Source: JBDSTW01 sp039914705 (GTDB lineage Bacteria; Pseudomonadota; Gammaproteobacteria; SURF-13). Taken from it: a DNA stretch of 13,934 nt. A program made the position numbers and the translations under genes. Below are positions 1 to 7,196 of the stretch, one piece after another. The notes under the pieces were generated by a model. It ran no database searches. It saw nothing but the letters and a program-made list of their open reading frames with translations, and was not told where the DNA came from. The DNA lies in assembly GCA_039914705.1 (NCBI GenBank), contig JBDSOT010000063.1:1-13934 (forward strand), read 5' to 3'. Position 1 is the first letter of the stretch. Every line of letters begins with the position of its first letter.

Positions 1-123
1 GAACTCGGTGCCAATTCGTTTATCACCAAGACCATCAAATTCGATGCCCTCGTGGAGACCATGAAAACCCTGTCAAAATACTGGTTTCAAATGGTCAAGT
101 TGCCGCGAATTTGTTACTGTTGA
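1..123 (+). CDS. Response regulator receiver domain, C-terminal fragment (5' end outside window)
   Basis: Frame 1 is open from the left edge to a TGA at 121-123 and encodes 40 residues. The stretch GANSFITKTIKFDALVETM matches the last beta-strand and helix of a CheY-like receiver domain of the single-domain (Rcp1-like) type, which often ends in a Tyr/Trp-rich tail; here the tail contains KYWFQ. The Lys at bases 28-30 would be the conserved receiver lysine. It is normally followed by a cis-proline, but here by Thr. No output domain follows, so the protein was probably a stand-alone phosphorylatable regulator. It lies 46 bp upstream of a REC-PAS-GGDEF-EAL gene on the same strand, so the two may be co-transcribed in a phosphorelay, probably with a histidine kinase further upstream. 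The family call rests on a short tail. Confidence 0.72.
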   Translation, partial: ELGANSFITKTIKFDALVETMKTLSKYWFQMVKLPRICYC

Positions 124-169
124 TTCGCTGACTCTTCAATAATCCAATAAAGACAAACTACTGCCCCTC

Positions 170-2296
170 ATGCCGGATGCCTTGATTAAAGTTCTGCTCG
201 TTGACGACGACGAAGATGACTATATAGCCACGCGCGACATACTGGCTGAATTGAACGGGCGTTTTACGCTGCAATGGATCACCCGGTTCGAGGAGGCCCT
301 GGAAATCATGTGCCGTAATGAGCACGATGTTTACCTGCTCGATTATCATCTCGGCCAACACAACGGAGTGGAACTGCTGCGCGCTGCCAGCATCGGCGGA
401 TACTGCACCGGGCCGGTAATCCTCCTTACCGGAGAGGCCGACTACGATATGGACCTCGAAGCGACCAACGCCGGATTCGCGGATTTTCTGGAGAAAAGCC
501 AGATCACCGCATTATTACTCGAACGCTCGATTCGTTATTCCATTACCAGCAGCCGCACCCTGGAAGCCCTGCGTGAGAGTGAGGCGCATTTTCGAGCCAC
601 CTTCGACCAGGCTGCCGTGGGTATTGCACATAATGCTATCGACGGTACCTGGTTGCAAGTGAACCAGCGCCTGTGCGACATGCTCGGCTACTCATCTGAA
701 GAACTGCTTAGATTAAGTTTGCAGGACATTACCTACCCCGAAGACCTTGATACAGACGAGTCAAGCCTGCGCAGTTTTATGGAGGGTGAGATTAGCTCGC
801 ATGTCTGCGAAAAACGCTATCATCACAAGGATGGCTCGATAATCTGGCTCAGCCGCACCACCTCGGCGATACACGGCCCCGCCCACAAGCCGCATCATTT
901 TATCTCCATCGTCGAAGATGTCACCGAGCGCAAGCGTCTCGAGTCGCAACTCATCCATGACGCACTGCACGATGCGCTGACCGGGCTGCCGAATCAGACC
1001 CTGTTCATGGATCGCCTGGAGCATGCAATCGAACAAACCCGGCGCAATACCGATCATTTATTCGCGGTGTTGTTCCTCGATCTCGACCGCTTCAAGCTTA
1101 TCAACGACAGTATCGGCCATCTTATCGGTGATCAGCTATTGATCGAACTTGCGCAACGGCTGCAACACTGTGTACGGCCCGGCGATACCGTGGCGCGCTT
1201 CGGCGGCGACGAATTCACTATTTTACTCGACGATCTGAAAGACCTGGACGAGGCTACGCAGGTTGCCGAGCGTATCCGCAAGGATTTAGTGAATCCGTTT
1301 CACCTGAGCGGCCATGAAGTGTTCACCAATGCCAGTATCGGCATCGCACTCAGCAGCGTAGGCTATGAGCGCGCCGAGGATGTGCTGCGCGACTCCGACA
1401 TTGCCATGTATCGCGCAAAAGGGCGCGGCAAGGCGCGCCATGAGATATTCAATCCCGGCATGCATGTCTGTTCGGTGGATCTGTGGAAGCTGGATGTCGA
1501 TCTGCGACGCGCTATCGAGCGCGATGAATTTCTGGTTTTTTATCAACCGATCGTGTCCCTGCTCACCGGAAAAATTACCAGCGTCGAGGCCCTGCTCCGC
1601 TGGCAACACCCTGAACGCGGCCTGATTTTGCCCGAAGACTTCATTTCACTCGCCGAAGAAACCGGCGCGATTAACATTATTAGCGAATGGCTGTTGCGTA
1701 AGGCCTGCGCACAAAGCAGAATATGGCACGATGACGGTTACCCACTACGCTTGGCAGTTAATTTTTCCGGGAAGCAATTCGAGTCGCCAAACCTGGCGAT
1801 GCTCATAATGAGTGTGCTGGAGGAAACCGGCCTTGCCTCACAATTCTTTGATATGGAGATCACCGAAAGCGTGGCGATGCAGAACATCGACTCGGGCGTG
1901 CCGCTGTTGAGCGAACTAAGCAATATGGATATCAGCATCTCGCTCGATGACTTCGGCACCGGTCACTCATCGCTGGGGTATTTAAAGCGCTTTCCCGTGA
2001 ACACCCTGAAGATCGATCAATCCTTTATCCGCGGCATGAGCAGTGCGTCGAAAGACACCGCCATCCCCAAGGCCATTATCGCCATGGCGCACGGACTCAA
2101 GTTAAGGGTCGTCGCTGAGGGCGTGGAGACCCAGGAGCAGCTTGCCTTCCTGTACGAGCATCATTGCGATAGCATGCAGGGGTTTTTGTTTAGCCGGCCG
2201 TTACCCGAAGATGAGTTGACCACCCTGTTAGAAACTGACAGGGGCTTACCGCTCTATCATATTAAAAAAGATTTGAGACATGCGTCGAACGGGTAA
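170..2296 (+). CDS. REC-PAS-GGDEF-EAL cyclic-di-GMP turnover protein
   Basis: 708 residues, predicted cytoplasmic, no membrane segment. Domains in order: receiver (about 5-125), with acidic pocket D12-D14, phospho-acceptor D58 in LLDYHLG, T87 and K109; PAS (about 135-255), ending in the usual DVTERKRLE linker; GGDEF (about 262-425), with intact GGDEF at 345-349 and an RPGD inhibitory site at 336-339, exactly five residues upstream; EAL (about 440-690), with EAL at 473-475, N531, E563/E566, D593-D594, K614 and E650/E653. Family knowledge says GGDEF makes c-di-GMP from two GTP and EAL cleaves it to pGpG. Since both sites look complete, either activity, or both, is possible. The DDFGTGYSS loop reads DDFGTGHSS here. 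The start was chosen because the receiver domain begins directly after it; the ribosome-binding site is weak. It is a tandem paralogue of the next gene. Confidence 0.95.
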   Translation: MPDALIKVLLVDDDEDDYIATRDILAELNGRFTLQWITRFEEALEIMCRNEHDVYLLDYHLGQHNGVELLRAASIGGYCTGPVILLTGEADYDMDLEATNAGFADFLEKSQITALLLERSIRYSITSSRTLEALRESEAHFRATFDQAAVGIAHNAIDGTWLQVNQRLCDMLGYSSEELLRLSLQDITYPEDLDTDESSLRSFMEGEISSHVCEKRYHHKDGSIIWLSRTTSAIHGPAHKPHHFISIVEDVTERKRLESQLIHDALHDALTGLPNQTLFMDRLEHAIEQTRRNTDHLFAVLFLDLDRFKLINDSIGHLIGDQLLIELAQRLQHCVRPGDTVARFGGDEFTILLDDLKDLDEATQVAERIRKDLVNPFHLSGHEVFTNASIGIALSSVGYERAEDVLRDSDIAMYRAKGRGKARHEIFNPGMHVCSVDLWKLDVDLRRAIERDEFLVFYQPIVSLLTGKITSVEALLRWQHPERGLILPEDFISLAEETGAINIISEWLLRKACAQSRIWHDDGYPLRLAVNFSGKQFESPNLAMLIMSVLEETGLASQFFDMEITESVAMQNIDSGVPLLSELSNMDISISLDDFGTGHSSLGYLKRFPVNTLKIDQSFIRGMSSASKDTAIPKAIIAMAHGLKLRVVAEGVETQEQLAFLYEHHCDSMQGFLFSRPLPEDELTTLLETDRGLPLYHIKKDLRHASNG

Positions 2297-2353
2297 ATTA
2301 TTTTGATGGCCGTTGTGCTTTTTTGATTCCTTCAGACCAGGCGCGAAAGGCTT

Positions 2354-4945
2354 ATGGATTATTCTGCGGATAATTCCGCACTACCAGTGAAAGGTTCCTT
2401 GCGCGAGGATGTGCTTGCGGGCGGCGGCGAGATGGGCAACCGGATACGCGCCTTCGACTGGTCGAAGACGCCGCTTGGCCCGATGCAATCCTGGCCGCAG
2501 AGCCTGCTCTCGGCCATTAACACCTGCCTAACGGCACCTTACCCGATGATTCTCTGGTGGGGGCCGTGCCAGAATGTCTTCTATAACGATTCTTGCATTC
2601 CACTGTTTGCCGCGAAACATCAGAAAATTTTGGGGCAAAGTGGCGCGCGCGCATGGGAAGAGGCCTGGGATATTATCGGCCCATTGCTGGAAAGCGTAAT
2701 GATGAGGGGCGAGGAAGTCGGCTTCGACGAGCAGTTCCTGTTGTTCAACAATAATACCCTTCAAGGGCAAGATTCTGTCTGGTCATATCGCCCGATTCGC
2801 ATCGAACAGGGCAACGTCAGTATGGTGCCTGCCATCGCCACAGAGACCAGCCGACGTATTCTGGGTGAGCGGCGCAACCTCGGCCATGCCGGACAAAACC
2901 CGCTCGTTGAGGCCGTTCACGAGCAGGCGTCCTATATTCTGGAAAACATCTCCGACGGCTTTATTACCCTGGATCGCGACTGGTGTTTCACTTACGTCAA
3001 CGCACAGGCTACGCACATCATGGGCAAGGCGCGCGCCGATCTGATTGGCATAAATCACTGGGAAATATTTCCGCAAGTCTTGGGCAGCCCGCTGGAAACC
3101 AAGTTGCGGCGCGCCGCATTTGCCCCGGTTACGGTAGAATTTGAAAATTATTATCAGCCCACCAACACTTGCTTTGAGATAAAGGCATTTCCCACCCATA
3201 GCGGCGGGATCTCGGTATTCTTCCGGGATATTACGCAACGCAAGCGCGCCGAAAAAGACATTGTTCAGAGCAAAGAAGACTTTCGTATGCTCATTGATCA
3301 GGCCCCCGACGCTATCTTTATTGCCGATGCAAAGGGTGTCTATATCGATGTAAATTCAAGCGCCTGCCGTATGCTCGGCTATGCGCGCGATGAACTGATC
3401 GGCAAGACCATGGTCGATCTGCTGCGGCCGGAAGATTTGCCAAGGCTGGAAAATTTCAGTCAGCACCAGTTGCTGCTGCAAGGGCACCAGCATCTCGAAG
3501 AATGGGAATTGCTCTGCAAGAATGGCACTTATCTGCCCGTGGAAATCAGTGCGCGTATGCTGCCCGATCACCGCTGGCAGGCCTTTGTGCGCGACATCAG
3601 CGAGCGCAAGCGTCTGGAGGCGCGCCTGGTGCACGAGGCCTTTCATGATGCATTGACCGGCCTTCCCAATCAGGCCTCGTTTATGAAGCGACTCGAACAG
3701 GCAGTCGAACAGAACAGGCGGCAGAGCGATCATTTATATGCCGTGTTATTCCTCGACCTTGATCGCTTCAAGTTTATCAATGACAGCATCGGCCATATCG
3801 TTGGCGATCAATTACTCGCATCGCTGGCGCGCCGACTGGAGCTGTGCGTGCGTCATGGCGATACTGTGGCTCGCTTTGGCGGCGACGAGTTCACCATTCT
3901 GCTCAAAAACTTCAAAGACGTTAACGATGTCACCCAGGTTGCCGACCGCATAAAGAGAGAGCTTGCCATGCCGTTCAACCTGAGCGGTCATGAGGTGTTC
4001 ACCAATGCCAGTATCGGCATCGCGCTTAGCGCTTCGGGCTATGAACGCGCCGAGGATGTGCTGCGCGACTCCGACATCGCCATGTATCGCGCCAAGGCGC
4101 GCGGCAAGGCGCGTCATGAGATATTCAATCCCGGCATGCATGCCAGTTCTGTGGAGCTATGGAAGCTGGACGCCGATTTGCGGCGCGCCATAGAGCGCGA
4201 TGAATTTATGATTTTTTATCAGCCCATCGTATCGCTGATCAATGGCAAGATAATCGGCGTTGAGGCACTGGCACGCTGGCAACACCCCGTGCGCGGTCTG
4301 GTGATGCCGGAAGATTTCATTCCGCTCGCCGAGGAGACCGGGGCAATTACCGTCATCGGCGAATGGGTGCTGCGCAAGGCCTGCGCGCAAAGCAAGCTAT
4401 GGCACGATGCCGGCTACTCATTGCGCCTGGCGGTTAACTTTTCCGCGCGCCAGTTTCAATCGCAAAATCTGCCCAAATTGATAAAGAGCGTGCTGGATGA
4501 GACTGGCCTGCCCCCTCAGTTCTTTGATATGGAGATCACCGAGAGCGTGGCGATGCAGAACATCGACTCGGGTATTCCTATCTTGAGTGAACTGAGCAGT
4601 ATGGACATCAATATTTCCATTGATGACTTCGGCACCGGTTATTCATCGTTGGGTTATTTGCAACACTTTCCCGTGAACACCCTGAAGATTGACCGCTCGT
4701 TTATTTGCAGCATGACCAGTGCGGCGAAAGACACCGCCATCCCCAAGGCCATTATCGCCATGGCGCACGGACTCAAATTAAGGGTGGTCGCCGAGGGCGT
4801 CGAAACCCAGGAACAACTCGCCTTCCTGCATGAACACCATTGCGACAGTATGCAGGGTTATTTATTCAGCCGGCCGCTGCCCGCCGATAAATTTACCGAG
4901 TTATTACGCGACAAGGATTGTCTGGAAAAAATACTGGATCATTGA
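2354..4945 (+). CDS. PAS-PAS-PAS-GGDEF-EAL cyclic-di-GMP turnover protein
   Basis: 863 residues with no obvious membrane segment. Residues about 22-175 carry the PAS-like domain known from the N-terminus of many hybrid histidine kinases: FDWSKTPLGPMQSWPQSL at 34-51, then WWGP, YNDS and finally TETSRRILGERR. A PAS_4-like domain follows (about 190-300, ending DITQRKRAE), then a second canonical PAS (about 306-422, ending DISERKRLE). GGDEF is at 509-513 with an RHGD inhibitory site at 500-503. EAL is at 637-639, with N695, E727/E730, D757-D758, K778 and E814/E817, so both catalytic sites look intact. From the GGDEF domain onward the protein aligns with its upstream neighbour without gaps at a constant offset of 164 residues, while the sensory N-termini are unrelated in layout. 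Input signals are unknown. A short AAAGG lies just before the ATG. The 3' end overlaps the convergent nadC by 7 bp. Confidence 0.95.
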   Translation: MDYSADNSALPVKGSLREDVLAGGGEMGNRIRAFDWSKTPLGPMQSWPQSLLSAINTCLTAPYPMILWWGPCQNVFYNDSCIPLFAAKHQKILGQSGARAWEEAWDIIGPLLESVMMRGEEVGFDEQFLLFNNNTLQGQDSVWSYRPIRIEQGNVSMVPAIATETSRRILGERRNLGHAGQNPLVEAVHEQASYILENISDGFITLDRDWCFTYVNAQATHIMGKARADLIGINHWEIFPQVLGSPLETKLRRAAFAPVTVEFENYYQPTNTCFEIKAFPTHSGGISVFFRDITQRKRAEKDIVQSKEDFRMLIDQAPDAIFIADAKGVYIDVNSSACRMLGYARDELIGKTMVDLLRPEDLPRLENFSQHQLLLQGHQHLEEWELLCKNGTYLPVEISARMLPDHRWQAFVRDISERKRLEARLVHEAFHDALTGLPNQASFMKRLEQAVEQNRRQSDHLYAVLFLDLDRFKFINDSIGHIVGDQLLASLARRLELCVRHGDTVARFGGDEFTILLKNFKDVNDVTQVADRIKRELAMPFNLSGHEVFTNASIGIALSASGYERAEDVLRDSDIAMYRAKARGKARHEIFNPGMHASSVELWKLDADLRRAIERDEFMIFYQPIVSLINGKIIGVEALARWQHPVRGLVMPEDFIPLAEETGAITVIGEWVLRKACAQSKLWHDAGYSLRLAVNFSARQFQSQNLPKLIKSVLDETGLPPQFFDMEITESVAMQNIDSGIPILSELSSMDINISIDDFGTGYSSLGYLQHFPVNTLKIDRSFICSMTSAAKDTAIPKAIIAMAHGLKLRVVAEGVETQEQLAFLHEHHCDSMQGYLFSRPLPADKFTELLRDKDCLEKILDH

Positions 4946-5820
4946 TCTGCTGACTCCTGCTTAAAACGCATTGACAAATCAACAGCGCGAACATTCTTCG
5001 TTAAATCCCCCACCGAAATATAATCCACACCGGTCTGCGCAATCGCGCGGACATTATCGAGCGTAACGCCGCCGGACGCCTCAAGTTTTATGTCGCCCTC
5101 AGCATGCGTTTTCACTCTGACTACTGCGGCCTTCAGGTCATCCAGACTAAAATTATCCAGTAATAGACGCCGCGCCCCCGAGGCTAAAGCCTCGTCCAGG
5201 CCGCGCATATTTTCAACCTCCACTTCGAGCAGGACATCGGGACGATTAAGCGCCTGCGCGGCGCGCACCGCCGCCGTAATAGATCCTGCGGCAGCAATGT
5301 GGTTTTCCTTGATCAATATCCCATCGTATAAACCATGCCGGTGATTGTGGCAACCTCCACAGACCACGGCATATTTTTGCGCGGCGCGCAGACCGGGCAA
5401 GGTCTTACGCGTGTCGAGTATTTTAACGTCCGTGCCTGCCACGGCATCGGCATAACGGCGCGCCAGCGTGGCCGTGCCGGAGAGCGTTTGCAGAAAATTG
5501 AGTGCCGTGCGCTCACCGCTGAGCAGGGCGCGCGCCGGACCTTTTAGCGTGCACACTGTTTGATTGACTTGAATCGCCGAGCCATCAACGGCCTGCCATT
5601 CAATAACTATCGACTTGTCCAGCGCATGAAATACCGCCTCGAACCATGCAACGCCGCAAAGCACGGCGGCCTCGCGGCTGATAACGCTGGCTGTGCACAA
5701 TGCACCGGCAGGAATTAACGCGGCAGTAAGATCACCGCCGCCCATATCCTCCGCCAGGGCGCGCCGCGCAAATTCATTAATTTCCTGCTCCGAAACAGTA
5801 TTCAATGTGTGCTTGTGCAT
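4939..5820 (-). CDS. nadC: Nicotinate-nucleotide pyrophosphorylase (quinolinate phosphoribosyltransferase)
   Basis: NadC converts quinolinate and PRPP to nicotinate mononucleotide, CO2 and PPi, the step that joins de novo quinolinate synthesis to NAD. From the chosen start the protein has 293 residues, a normal length. Hallmarks: EDMGGGDLT near 24-32, GERTALNFLQTLSG (102-115), DTRKTLPGLR (136-145), GGCHNHR (155-161), LIKENHI (169-175), EVEVEN (199-204), LDNF (221-224) and EASGG (247-251). Together these give the PRPP/quinolinate-binding residues. An in-frame ATG 63 bases upstream (5883) would give 314 residues and overlap the preceding protease gene by 11 bp. It has AAGGAG, but only one base before it, and the extra residues look non-homologous, so I prefer 5820 although its own Shine-Dalgarno is poor. 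It is last in the minus-strand block and converges on the c-di-GMP gene with a 7-bp overlap. Confidence 0.95.
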   Translation of the reverse strand: MHKHTLNTVSEQEINEFARRALAEDMGGGDLTAALIPAGALCTASVISREAAVLCGVAWFEAVFHALDKSIVIEWQAVDGSAIQVNQTVCTLKGPARALLSGERTALNFLQTLSGTATLARRYADAVAGTDVKILDTRKTLPGLRAAQKYAVVCGGCHNHRHGLYDGILIKENHIAAAGSITAAVRAAQALNRPDVLLEVEVENMRGLDEALASGARRLLLDNFSLDDLKAAVVRVKTHAEGDIKLEASGGVTLDNVRAIAQTGVDYISVGDLTKNVRAVDLSMRFKQESADQ

Positions 5821-5872
5821 CGAAAAGTGAATTTTAAATGCGGTGGCTGCGGGGAGATGTCGCAGAGAGATT

Positions 5873-6406
5873 TCACCGCGCATACTCCTTCAAGGTGAGT
5901 GTATTGCCGTGCTGGGTAAGTTCGAGTTGTTGCAGAAAACTCATGCCCAGAAGTACGTCATTACCCGTCTGTCCTGGATTGATACTGGCGCGGATGTTGC
6001 GCAGCACAATGCCGCCAAGTTCGATGTTTTCAATAACTGTAGCGTAGGTCGTGACCGTGCCATTCGCGGTTTGCGACTCCAGAGGTATCCCCGGCTTTAG
6101 GCCCAGACGCTGCGCGAGCGGCTGCGGAATCGACACCAGCGTTGCACCGGTATCGAGTAAAAATTCAACGGGTTGGCCGTTGATATTCCCGGGCGCTACA
6201 TAATGCCCTTGGCGATTGCGCTGCAATACAAGCTCGTGAATACCCTCGTTCAGCCGCGCTTGCGCCTGCTGATTTGGATTGCGTTGCGCGTCTACCTTGT
6301 CATTAAAAAACCAGGTCAGCATACCCAATAGCACCACCCAGGTAATGGCAATCATGCCCTTACCCAAACGCTGTGCGGAGGAACTATTGCTGGCGGGTGT
6401 CGGCAT
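5873..6406 (-). CDS. Membrane-anchored retropepsin-like aspartic protease (TIGR02281-like)
   Basis: 177 residues. A hydrophobic helix at about 18-34 (MIAITWVVLLGMLTWFF) follows a short polar N-terminus, predicting a single membrane anchor with the rest periplasmic. The catalytic retropepsin motif is FLLDTGAT at 82-89 with nucleophile D85. The second family signature, VLLGMSFL, is at 151-158, and the protein ends in a beta-strand-like LTLKEYAR. One DTG motif per chain implies a homodimeric active site, as in retroviral proteases. The length and the anchor-plus-domain plan fit the clan AA family TIGR02281; substrates of these bacterial proteins are mostly unknown. It lies between purE (95 bp upstream, with a perfect hairpin between) and nadC. 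The start follows a weak GGAT sequence and is the first ATG before the hydrophobic segment. Confidence 0.88.
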   Translation of the reverse strand: MPTPASNSSSAQRLGKGMIAITWVVLLGMLTWFFNDKVDAQRNPNQQAQARLNEGIHELVLQRNRQGHYVAPGNINGQPVEFLLDTGATLVSIPQPLAQRLGLKPGIPLESQTANGTVTTYATVIENIELGGIVLRNIRASINPGQTGNDVLLGMSFLQQLELTQHGNTLTLKEYAR

Positions 6407-6444
6407 GCGTCTATGATCCGTGCAAAATGGCGCTTACGTTAAGC

Positions 6445-6469
6445 CAATTCCGCCAGTGCGGCGGAATTG
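6445..6469. other. Perfect 10-bp inverted repeat (hairpin) between purE and the protease gene
   Basis: Arms CAATTCCGCC (6445-6454) and GGCGGAATTG (6460-6469) flank a 5-base loop. On the minus strand the hairpin lies 32 bases past the purE stop. No T-tract follows it on that strand, so it is not a standard intrinsic terminator. It could be an mRNA-stabilising or attenuating hairpin at the purE 3' end, or a short dispersed repeat unit. On the plus strand a TTTTT run begins about 10 bases beyond it, which is too far for a typical terminator. Confidence 0.5.
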
Positions 6470-6501
6470 CGATTACAATTTTTGGCACCGTTAGGCTATT
6501 A

Positions 6502-7023
6502 CTATTTTTTATCATTAAACTTCGCCAGCGTTTGCTCAACACTGATTTCGTAGCGCGCCCGTTCGGTCTGCGCAGCCTCTTGCAGGCGTACATCAATCTG
6601 CGGATATTTGAGCGCGAGAATACGTGCGGCGAGAAAGGCCGCATTGCGTGCACCGTCGATAGCAACCGTAGCCACCGGCACGCCGGGCGGCATCTGCACC
6701 GTGGCTAACAGACTGTCCAGGCCCGACAAACTGCCGCCGCTGAGTGGCAGGCCGATCACCGGCAGACGCGTGTGCCCGGCCAGCACGCCGGCAAGATGTG
6801 CGGCCATGCCCGCGCAACCGATCAGCACCTGCACACCCTCCTGATGCGCACGATCCACATAAGCTAATACTTTATCCGGCGTGCGGTGCGCCGAGGCCAC
6901 CACGATCTCGCTGCTGATACCCAGCTCGGTCAAGGTATCGCGCACCTTGACCACCGTGGGTAAATCATTCCGACTGCCGGTGACTATGCCGACCAGCGTG
7001 GGTGATGCTTGCGCTTCTTTCAT
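6502..7023 (-). CDS. purE: 5-(carboxyamino)imidazole ribonucleotide mutase / AIR carboxylase subunit PurE
   Basis: PurE forms CAIR in de novo purine synthesis. Class I enzymes rearrange N5-CAIR made by PurK; class II enzymes carboxylate AIR directly with CO2. The protein has 173 residues, the usual length. Motifs: IVTGSRNDLP (13-22), VASAHRTPD (42-50), GCAGMAAHLAGVLAGHT (69-85), SGLDSLLATVQMPPGVPVAT (100-119) and ARNAAFLA (125-132). These cover the phosphate-binding loop, the active-site histidines and the STVQMP-like segment. AGAGG sits 8 bases before the ATG. It is downstream of tsaC on the same strand with a 163-bp gap that contains a dRS3-like palindrome. No purK is next to it, unlike the common purE-purK pairing. 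I cannot decide between class I and class II from motifs alone. Confidence 0.95.
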   Translation of the reverse strand: MKEAQASPTLVGIVTGSRNDLPTVVKVRDTLTELGISSEIVVASAHRTPDKVLAYVDRAHQEGVQVLIGCAGMAAHLAGVLAGHTRLPVIGLPLSGGSLSGLDSLLATVQMPPGVPVATVAIDGARNAAFLAARILALKYPQIDVRLQEAAQTERARYEISVEQTLAKFNDKK

Positions 7024-7137
7024 AAATTTTGCCTCTTCTAAACTGGCTCGATCTACAAACTATAATAGCGGGAACAATGTCACCAAGAGCAGGGACGACA
7101 GTTTTATACATAAACGTTTGAATATACAAAATACTGG

Positions 7138-7157
7138 TTTCCCGCGTACGCGGGAAT
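7138..7157. repeat. dRS3-like palindromic intergenic repeat
   Basis: TTTCCC-GCGTACGC-GGGAAT at 7138-7157 contains a perfect 18-bp palindrome, TTCCCGCGTACGCGGGAA (7139-7156). It differs by one base from the neisserial dRS3 consensus ATTCCC-N8-GGGAAT, and the trailing GACG is also common in dispersed elements of this kind in other proteobacteria. It lies in the tsaC-purE gap. Only one full copy is visible here, so the repeat status rests on likeness to known elements. Spurious FPRTRE-type peptides come from translating it. Confidence 0.55.
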
Positions 7158-7179
7158 GACGACATTTATTTTTAGGAAG

Positions 7180-7196
7180 CTCTGATTTACTCAGAG
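7180..7196. other. Small hairpin overlapping the tsaC stop codon
   Basis: Arms CTCTGA (7180-7185) and TCAGAG (7191-7196) flank a 5-base loop. The tsaC stop codon lies within the loop. On the minus strand no T-run follows, so it is not a convincing intrinsic terminator on its own. With the strong palindrome about 25 bases further on, it could reduce read-through towards purE. Confidence 0.3.

Noticed and set aside
2297..2353. Possible terminator (TTTTTT at about 2320) between the two GGDEF-EAL genes
   Set aside because: No stable GC-rich stem precedes the T-run, so I do not call a terminator.
4939..4945. Overlap of convergent genes as an error
   Set aside because: Both stop codons are clear and both proteins have normal C-termini, so a 7-bp tail-to-tail overlap is ordinary.
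5821..5883. Longer start for nadC (ATG at 5883, 21 extra residues)
   Set aside because: AAGGAG is only one base from that ATG, the extra residues look non-homologous, and the internal start gives the usual NadC length. It remains the main alternative.
6965..7165. Small open frames containing FPRTRE in the tsaC-purE gap
   Set aside because: The FPRTRE peptide is a translation of the palindromic repeat, a common source of false ORFs.
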